Origin: Campylobacter_A concisus_Y
GTDB taxonomy: Bacteria; Campylobacterota; Campylobacteria; Campylobacterales; Campylobacteraceae
DNA: 64,000 nt
NCBI RefSeq assembly: GCF_902460415.1
Contig: NZ_CABPTY010000001.1
Coordinates: 62,001 to 126,000, forward strand
Reading direction: 5' to 3'
Shown here: piece by piece, positions 58,651 to 64,000 of the stretch
How the letters are laid out: each line of letters starts with the position of its first letter
How positions within the stretch are numbered: position 1 is the stretch's first letter
Notes under the pieces: model-generated
Databases searched by the model: none
What the model saw: only the letters and a program-made list of their open reading frames with translations
Told to the model about the DNA's origin: nothing
Program-made: the position numbers and the translations under genes

Positions 58651-60078
58651 TTAAAATAATTGTGTAATACTATACCAAAATTTTGCAAAAGCATTTGGCT
58701 TTTTTTCTTGTTTGCTAATATCTGCAATATTGGCAAGCTCTTCTTTATTTTTTGATTTATTTGCTATCTCTAATTCAAAATCTTTATCAGAAAAACTATC
58801 CTCTTTTTCATTTGGATCCTGCACCTCTTGTCCAAAATTTTGTACATTTTCTTCTTCTACAAAAACATTTCTAAAATTTACTTTCGGTTTTGAGGCTATT
58901 TCCCCTTGGTATCTCATTTTTTTCTCAGAATCAATCTCGTATGGGCTAAAGTTGCCAGCACCATACAAACAAAGCCCTATAGCACAAGAATTTGCTGGGT
59001 CTCTTAAAATTTCAAATAATCCATCCATTTCTTTTGGTTTTGCTATACGAACTGGCATTTTATCAAATATCGCAGATGCAAGATCCCTAATACCTTCTAG
59101 CTTAGTCATGCCGCCAGTAAGTATTATTCCAGCACCAATGCTATCTTTATAGCCGCTATCTTCTAGCATCTTAGCAAGTACCATAAGGGTTTCTTCTGCT
59201 CTGGCATATATAACATTTGATATTATGTCTAGTGAAACTTCGTGGCTTTTTGTTTCATCTCCAAGGATCGGGAGCTCTATTAAATCAACTGACTTATTTA
59301 TTAAAGCGCCATAACCTAATTTTATCTCTTCTGCCTTTGGAAGAGGTGTATGCAGAGCCATAGAAAGATCATTTGTAATGTTTGCTGAGCCAACAGGTAA
59401 AAATTCATTGTATCTTATAGAATTTCCAGAATGTACCACAAGATTACAAGTCGCACCACCCATATCAACAAGTGCGGCACCAAGTTCTTTCTCATCTTTT
59501 GTTAATGTTGCTATCGCAGAAGCATATCCTGAAAGCACTATATTATCTAGTTGAACACCTGCTAAATTTACGGCTTTTCTTAGGTTGCTAATAGATGACT
59601 TTTGTACTGTAACAATATGTGTTTGAACTTCTAGCCTACTACCGTTCATACCTATTGGATCTTCAATATGTTCTTGCCCATCTACTTTAAAATTATAAGG
59701 AAGAACATGTAGTTTTTCATATTCATGAGGTATGTCAGCCGTATGATCGGCCATTTGCATAGCACGCTCAATCTCTTTTATACCTATTTCATGATTTGGT
59801 ATATTTACTACACCGCTACTATCAACGCTTTTTGTATACGCACCAGAAATAGAAACTATGACTTTTTCATAGCGTGTTCCTGCAACTCTTTGTGCTTCTA
59901 TCAATGCATTTTTTATCGACTTTGCAGCTTGTTCAATATTAGTTATAACACCTTTTCTTATTCCCTGCGTTTTTTCAGTTCCAATTCCAATTATCTTAAT
60001 ACCATTTTCATCATGTTGTGCTATTACTGCACAAATCTGGAAAGAGCCGATATCTATACCTAAAATTTTTGTACTCAA
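58651..60078 (-). CDS. ftsA: Cell division protein FtsA
   Basis: An actin-like protein that tethers FtsZ to the membrane. The 475-residue product has ILGIDIGSFQICAVI (phosphate 1), VDMGGATCNLVV (phosphate 2) and ILTGGMTKLEGI (adenosine motif). It ends with an amphipathic helix FAKFWYSITQLF that serves as membrane anchor, after a charged linker of about 60 residues that makes it longer than E. coli FtsA (420). It lies 6 bases downstream of ppiD. Confidence 0.97.
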   Translation of the reverse strand: MSTKILGIDIGSFQICAVIAQHDENGIKIIGIGTEKTQGIRKGVITNIEQAAKSIKNALIEAQRVAGTRYEKVIVSISGAYTKSVDSSGVVNIPNHEIGIKEIERAMQMADHTADIPHEYEKLHVLPYNFKVDGQEHIEDPIGMNGSRLEVQTHIVTVQKSSISNLRKAVNLAGVQLDNIVLSGYASAIATLTKDEKELGAALVDMGGATCNLVVHSGNSIRYNEFLPVGSANITNDLSMALHTPLPKAEEIKLGYGALINKSVDLIELPILGDETKSHEVSLDIISNVIYARAEETLMVLAKMLEDSGYKDSIGAGIILTGGMTKLEGIRDLASAIFDKMPVRIAKPKEMDGLFEILRDPANSCAIGLCLYGAGNFSPYEIDSEKKMRYQGEIASKPKVNFRNVFVEEENVQNFGQEVQDPNEKEDSFSDKDFELEIANKSKNKEELANIADISKQEKKPNAFAKFWYSITQLF

Positions 60079-60084
60079 GATAAA

Positions 60085-61542
60085 TTACCTTTTGATATAT
60101 TCTTTAACTTCATAGTATTTTTTAAGTTTGTTTGTTAAATCTTTTATTAGCTCATTATTTTTAAGCATTGTAACGTTCTGCTGTGTTATTTGCTTATAGT
60201 TATTATCTATATTATCTACAAGCAACCTTTGTTCCAAAATGTCGTATATAACGGCCTTGTCTTCTAATATAACATAATCTTTTTTGTTGTTAGTTTCAAA
60301 AAGTTGAGAAACAAAAGCTCTAGTTTCACTTTCATTTAGTCCTAAGATAGAGCCATTTATATCTCTACTGATAAAGCCTATATCAGTTCCTTTGAAATTT
60401 TGTAAAGACTCTTTTGCTATGGTTATTAAGTTTTCTTTTTTCTTTTTATCTTTGTAAATTTCAAGTACCATTGCTCTTGCTTGTTCAAAACTCATAGGTT
60501 GTGGAGGAGTTATGCTTTTTACCCTGACTATCAAATATCCATCTTTATATGTAAATGGTTTTATAACCTCACCAACTTTTGCACCTTTTATTTCATCAAG
60601 CGAGAATGTTGCATTATCTTCATTTATACTAACAAATTCATTTGTTGCAAGCTCAGCTTTTTTGATAGAGGTATATTTTTTTAAAGCATCAGTCTTACTT
60701 TTCTCAATATTGTAGTCTTTAATAACTTCAGTCTTTACTTCGTCAAATGATTTGATTTTATCATCAGAGCCTTTATATCTCTCCTTATTTTCGTTGTAGT
60801 AGTCACTCAAAGTAGTTTGATTTACATCATTTTTATTTGATTCTATAAAGTATGTTTCTAGACCGTATATAGTCTTTGTCATATAGTTGTTTTTATTTGT
60901 TTCCCAAAGATCCTTTAGCTCTTTTTCATCTATTTTTATATCACTTTGATTAGCATTTATTATCTGTATTGCTAATTTGTCTTGCATAAAAAAGCTTGCT
61001 TCCATCATTGCAATGTCTTCTTTATTGGCTGGTAAATTTAAAATAGTTCTAAGTTTATCAAGTAGTATTGTTAGTTTTAAATTTTCTTCAAAATTGGTTG
61101 GATTTATTCTGGCCCTTCTTAAAATATCATAGTATAAATTTTTATCAAAAGCACCATCTTTTTGAAATGTTGGATCAACGATTATATATTTTAAAATATC
61201 ATCTTTGCTAACACTAAGACCTATATCGTCTGCAAAATTTAATAGCAAATTCTCTTGAATTGTAGCCTGAAGTGCAGCATTTTGTAATCCTAACTCATTA
61301 GCCTTTTCTTGCGTTAATTTACCATCAAAAAGATTATTGTAGTATTGATACAAACTATCGTATTTTTGTTGCAGTTCTTGAATGCTTATATTTCTGTGTC
61401 CTACTTTTGCTACTGAAGTGGCTCGGTTGCTGTTTAAATCATATGCTCCCCAGCCTACAAAGCCTGCTCCAACAAAGGCTATTGTACTTACCCAAATGGT
61501 AACAACTAGGTATTTTTTATGTTTTTGCATCCAAGACAACAT
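60085..61542 (-). CDS. ppiD: Membrane-anchored peptidyl-prolyl isomerase-like chaperone PpiD
   Basis: The 485-residue protein has one N-terminal membrane segment (about 12-33), followed by a SurA_N-like helical domain (TLEFNDDIGLSVSKDD-type region, about 45-215), a PPIase-like segment and a C-terminal domain. PpiD is a periplasmic chaperone near the Sec translocon. The parvulin core is weakly conserved, so isomerase activity is uncertain. The order ppiD-ftsA-ftsZ is conserved in Campylobacter. Confidence 0.85.
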   Translation of the reverse strand: MLSWMQKHKKYLVVTIWVSTIAFVGAGFVGWGAYDLNSNRATSVAKVGHRNISIQELQQKYDSLYQYYNNLFDGKLTQEKANELGLQNAALQATIQENLLLNFADDIGLSVSKDDILKYIIVDPTFQKDGAFDKNLYYDILRRARINPTNFEENLKLTILLDKLRTILNLPANKEDIAMMEASFFMQDKLAIQIINANQSDIKIDEKELKDLWETNKNNYMTKTIYGLETYFIESNKNDVNQTTLSDYYNENKERYKGSDDKIKSFDEVKTEVIKDYNIEKSKTDALKKYTSIKKAELATNEFVSINEDNATFSLDEIKGAKVGEVIKPFTYKDGYLIVRVKSITPPQPMSFEQARAMVLEIYKDKKKKENLITIAKESLQNFKGTDIGFISRDINGSILGLNESETRAFVSQLFETNNKKDYVILEDKAVIYDILEQRLLVDNIDNNYKQITQQNVTMLKNNELIKDLTNKLKKYYEVKEYIKR

Positions 61543-61582
61543 TAAATTTTCCTTTAAAAGACTAACGAAATTTGTATGATAT

Positions 61583-61588
61583 ATTATA
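61583..61588 (-). promoter_or_regulatory. Probable ppiD-ftsA-ftsZ promoter, -10
   Basis: On the minus strand TATAAT reads from 61588 to 61583, 41 bases before the ppiD start, within ATTTTATATAATATATC. It is the only good -10 between the hairpin at 61647-61676 and ppiD. Confidence 0.5.
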
Positions 61589-61646
61589 TAAAATTGCCTT
61601 AAATAAGCTTAAAATAGGGGCTTTAAAAATACCATTGTAAAGAATT

Positions 61647-61676
61647 TTGCTAACAATTTTTTAGCATTGTTAGCAA
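61647..61676 (-). terminator. Hairpin terminator after the class II aldolase-like gene
   Basis: A perfect 10-bp stem (TTGCTAACAA / TTGTTAGCAA) with a 10-base loop starts 5 bases past the stop codon of the aldolase-like gene. The T run on the minus strand is short (AATTCTTT). Confidence 0.6.
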
Positions 61677-61681
61677 GATTT

Positions 61682-62269
61682 TTAAATACTATAATCGCTA
61701 TAACCACTAGTTAAATGAAGCAATTTGCAGCTATTCTCCAGTAAAGCTATCTCTTTTGCAAGAAGCTGAGGGCTTCTGCTGTATGCGTAAATGCCATATC
61801 CTTTAACGATAATAATATTTGTATTTTTTTCTAGCATATATCTATAAATTTCAGTTTCTGCACGTTCATACCAGTCATCAAATTGTTTTGGATCATAGAC
61901 TGAAATTTTATCAAATCTCATATATCCAAAATAATCTTTTGGTACAATTTTTTCATGTTTCATTGCGTAGGCAGTTGCGTATGGTGGCATCGCGTAGCAA
62001 ACAAATCTCGCCTCATTTATATTTTTATAAATATTTAAGTGTATATCAGCATCAAGACTAGCTTCATTCCAACGATAGTCTTTTTTTGATGAAAGAAGTG
62101 TCAAATCATCATCTTTTAAATTATCAAAAATGGCATTTTGTTTATTGATTATAAATTGATTTTTTTCGACTCTTGCCGAAATCGAGCCGTGAAAGACGCC
62201 AAAGAAATTCTTTCTAAACATAGAAAGTGATATCGTTTTTATCTCATTTATTGAGTGTTCTAGCTCCAT
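61682..62269 (-). CDS. Class II aldolase/adducin-fold protein lacking metal ligands
   Basis: The 195-residue protein has the class II aldolase layout: FHGSISARVEKNQFII matches the GNISxR start, VCYAMPPYATAYA (90-102) matches the segment that is normally VHTHxPYATA, and IIIVKGYGIYAYS (152-164) matches the LxxNHG segment. The three zinc-binding histidines are replaced by Cys91, Ala93 and Tyr158, and the catalytic Glu region reads SLDADIHLN. It therefore cannot be a normal zinc aldolase or epimerase. It is a single gene between ppiD and rsmH. A binding or structural role is possible, but I do not know it. Confidence 0.75.
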   Translation of the reverse strand: MELEHSINEIKTISLSMFRKNFFGVFHGSISARVEKNQFIINKQNAIFDNLKDDDLTLLSSKKDYRWNEASLDADIHLNIYKNINEARFVCYAMPPYATAYAMKHEKIVPKDYFGYMRFDKISVYDPKQFDDWYERAETEIYRYMLEKNTNIIIVKGYGIYAYSRSPQLLAKEIALLENSCKLLHLTSGYSDYSI

Positions 62270-62393
62270 TTTTTCTCCTACGTTTAAGCGATTATATTTA
62301 AGCTATCTTAAAATTTATGTAAAATTTTGTGTAATGATAGCTTTTTAAGTAAAATTTCGATAAATTTTCCACACTATTTACTATAAAGAGGCA

Positions 62394-63320
62394 GTGTTGC
62401 AAAGTCCACATATCAGTGTTTTACTTGATGAAGTTCTATCTTTTTTTAAAAATTTAAATGGAAATTTTATAGATTGTACGCTTGGATATGCTGGGCATTC
62501 TAGCGCCATTTTATCTCAAAATGAAAATTTAAATTTAATTGCCTGTGATAGAGATAACGAAGCTATAAATTTTTCACTAAAAAAACTTGAGCCATTTGGT
62601 AGTAGGGTTAAAATTTATAAAAGTAACTTCTCTGAATTGACTAGCAAGCTAAGTCAAGAAGAAATTTTAAATGTTAGAGGAATTTTGGCTGACATCGGTG
62701 TTAGCTCACTTCAGATAGATAAAGATGATAGGGGCTTTAGTCTTGGCTCAAGCACGCTTGATATGCGCATGGACAAAGAGCGAAATTTTAGCGCATATGA
62801 CGTTGTAAATGGATACTCTTTTGATGAGTTGTTTAGAATTTTTAGAGATTATGGCGAGCTAAAAAATGCTGCCGGGATCGCAAACAAGATTATAAATGCT
62901 AGAAATTTTAGCAAGATAACGAGTGCAAAAGAGCTTGCAAATTTAATAGGTACAGCCCAGATAAAAGGGCGCGGAGTTAGTCCTGCAATACTTGCCTTTC
63001 AAGCCATCAGGATAGAGGTAAATGGTGAGTTAGATGAGCTAACAAATTTACTTGATAGTATAGAAAAATGTGGGTTTAAAGATTGTCTTGTGGCGATTAT
63101 TACATTTCACTCGCTTGAAGATAGGATCGTAAAAGAGCGCTTTAAAAAGTGGGCAAATAGTTGTATATGCCTACCTGGTGTTTATAAATGTGAGTGCGGA
63201 AATAACCACGAACTAGGCGAAATTTTGACCAAAAAGCCACTAACGGCAAGCCAAAATGAACTAGCGCAAAACTCGCGAAGCAAGAGCGCAAAACTGCGGG
63301 TTTTTAAGATAAAAGGATAA
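62394..63320 (+). CDS. rsmH: 16S rRNA m4C1402 methyltransferase RsmH
   Basis: RsmH methylates N4 of C1402 in 16S rRNA. The 308-residue product starts with GTG behind AAAGAGG; the next codon is TTG, an alternative start. Conserved parts are HISVLLDEVLSFF, FIDCTLGYAGHSSAIL (SAM binding), DIGVSSLQIDKDDRGFSL and FHSLEDRIVKERFK. The FtsL-like gene begins 2 bases after its stop, the classic mraW-ftsL order of division clusters. Confidence 0.96.
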   Translation: MLQSPHISVLLDEVLSFFKNLNGNFIDCTLGYAGHSSAILSQNENLNLIACDRDNEAINFSLKKLEPFGSRVKIYKSNFSELTSKLSQEEILNVRGILADIGVSSLQIDKDDRGFSLGSSTLDMRMDKERNFSAYDVVNGYSFDELFRIFRDYGELKNAAGIANKIINARNFSKITSAKELANLIGTAQIKGRGVSPAILAFQAIRIEVNGELDELTNLLDSIEKCGFKDCLVAIITFHSLEDRIVKERFKKWANSCICLPGVYKCECGNNHELGEILTKKPLTASQNELAQNSRSKSAKLRVFKIKG

Positions 63321-63322
63321 AG

Positions 63323-63616
63323 ATGCAAGAAAAAGAAGAGCTACTAACGCTTCACGACGAGGAGCAAAAACGTGAGGTAAATTTAAGCTTTAAGACATTA
63401 GTGATGGTCTATTTAGCTGTTTTTATAGCTCTAGCTATATTTTTGCCAAAAATTTACATAGCAAATCAAATTTATTATATAAGCAGAGATATAGCTGACA
63501 TCAGTGGTAAACGAGATATGCTTCTAGAGGAAAATAGAGCTCTTAATATAAAGCTTGAAAATTTACGTTATAAAAATCAAATTTTAAACAATATGCAAGA
63601 GCGTCAATGGAAATAA
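63323..63616 (+). CDS. FtsL-like septum formation protein
   Basis: The 97-residue protein has a charged cytosolic start, one membrane segment (about 28-47) and a C-terminal coiled coil (about 50-95: ISRDIADISGKRDMLLEENRALN split across heptads). This is the topology of FtsL/DivIC. Sequence similarity is too low to name by eye, but its place directly after rsmH is the normal site of ftsL. AAAGGATAA precedes the ATG. Confidence 0.7.
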   Translation: MQEKEELLTLHDEEQKREVNLSFKTLVMVYLAVFIALAIFLPKIYIANQIYYISRDIADISGKRDMLLEENRALNIKLENLRYKNQILNNMQERQWK

Positions 63617-63738
63617 CTAAACATTTAAAGTTTTTTAAATTTCGGTGATTCAATTATATTGGCAAATAATATAGCCATTTTGTATATAACTGCACAAAAA
63701 TAAAATTAGCTCAATAAACAAAGCCTATTTTTAACTTG

Positions 63739-64000
63739 CTAATTACTTTCTTTTTGAGAGATTAGCTTTTCATATATATATTGTTCTAAATCTTTTTTTG
63801 ATATGTCATTTTTTATAGCAGTATTATAAATTTCTTCGACCTTGCTTGAGTATTTTTCATAGCCAAAATACGGAAAATGCACGCTCCAAGCTTTCTTGAT
63901 AAGATCGTGACTTATCTCTCTTCTTGCCCAAACTTTAAACATATCAAAGCCAATGAAAACGGCCGAAGTAACGACAGCAGTCGCTATTATCGATATGTGT
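63739..64000 (-). CDS. Hypothetical membrane-anchored protein, start outside the window
   Basis: The frame ends at 63739 and stays open to the right edge, so the start is not visible; the Met at 63942 is probably internal. Upstream of it the translation reads a hydrophobic stretch (about 16 residues, IIATAVVTSAVFIGF) followed by basic KVWARRE, a membrane anchor. The rest is a soluble helical part ending KLISQKESN. I do not recognise the family. Confidence 0.55.
   Translation of the reverse strand, partial: HISIIATAVVTSAVFIGFDMFKVWARREISHDLIKKAWSVHFPYFGYEKYSSKVEEIYNTAIKNDISKKDLEQYIYEKLISQKESN

Noticed and set aside
1..64000. Search for CRISPR arrays, tRNA or rRNA genes, insertion sequences and prophage genes
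   Set aside because: No direct-repeat array, no tRNA-like cloverleaf in the intergenic gaps, no rRNA sequence and no transposase or integrase was seen when reading through the window.

Overview
The window reads as chromosomal DNA of a Campylobacter, most likely a species of the C. concisus group. This is inferred from AT-rich coding sequence, tightly packed genes that often overlap by 1-4 bases, and gene order. The blocks flgBC-fliE-pbpB, tlpA-smpB-ispE-csrA-truB-helicase-pepF-sstT-metK-lnt-yajC-secDF-leuS-lptE-folC-mfd, rpmB/rpe/dnaQ, thioesterase-rpmH-rnpA-yidDC-jag-mnmE-purL-purH and ppiD-ftsA-ftsZ-rsmH match C. jejuni gene neighbourhoods as I remember them, joined in a different order. 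No rRNA, tRNA, CRISPR array, insertion sequence or prophage was seen.

Layout. 1-1400 (minus): flagellar rod genes flgB-flgC-fliE behind a clear sigma-54 promoter, followed by the start of a class B penicillin-binding protein. 1400-10010 (minus): periplasmic thioredoxin, trans-translation factor SmpB, IspE, CsrA, TruB, a UvrD-type helicase, an SspB-like protein, oligopeptidase F and the SstT symporter. 10100-25960 (mostly plus): metK, then the divergent overlapping pair lnt/yajC, secD-secF, leuS, lptE, a diguanylate cyclase, folC, mfd, an ATPase and a MagIII-like glycosylase. 26000-33000: cysK-cysE, a YdcH-like protein, a potassium channel, rpmB, an HDOD-like/STAS-CheX-like pair, rpe and a DnaQ-like exonuclease.

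33000-40170 is the most variable part. It holds a hypothetical gene, an NSS transporter, an M48 protease and a split ThrE exporter with GC-rich codons, prmC and a DUF4149 gene of ordinary composition between them, and a very AT-rich stretch with an orphan Mrr-like nuclease. 40170-54400: thioesterase, a periplasmic protein, a degenerate uracil-DNA-glycosylase-like protein, rpmH-rnpA-yidD-yidC-jag-mnmE, mdaB, purL, a ClpP-fold protease plus TerB/DnaJ protein plus exported protein, and purH. 54400-64000: msrAB, a DUF2249-like/membrane/DUF59 trio, ppiD-ftsA-ftsZ (minus), a class II aldolase-like protein without its metal ligands, then rsmH and an FtsL-like gene.

Most of the window is core metabolism, translation, secretion and division. 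The less ordinary content is an SspB-like candidate adaptor close to smpB, an uncharacterised signalling pair with a CheX-like domain lacking its catalytic motif, several proteins whose fold is recognisable but whose catalytic residues are gone, the DUF2249/membrane/DUF59 trio, an orphan nuclease, an rnpA gene without a standard start codon, and mosaic base composition around 35-40 kb. I do not see a clear multi-gene defence system.
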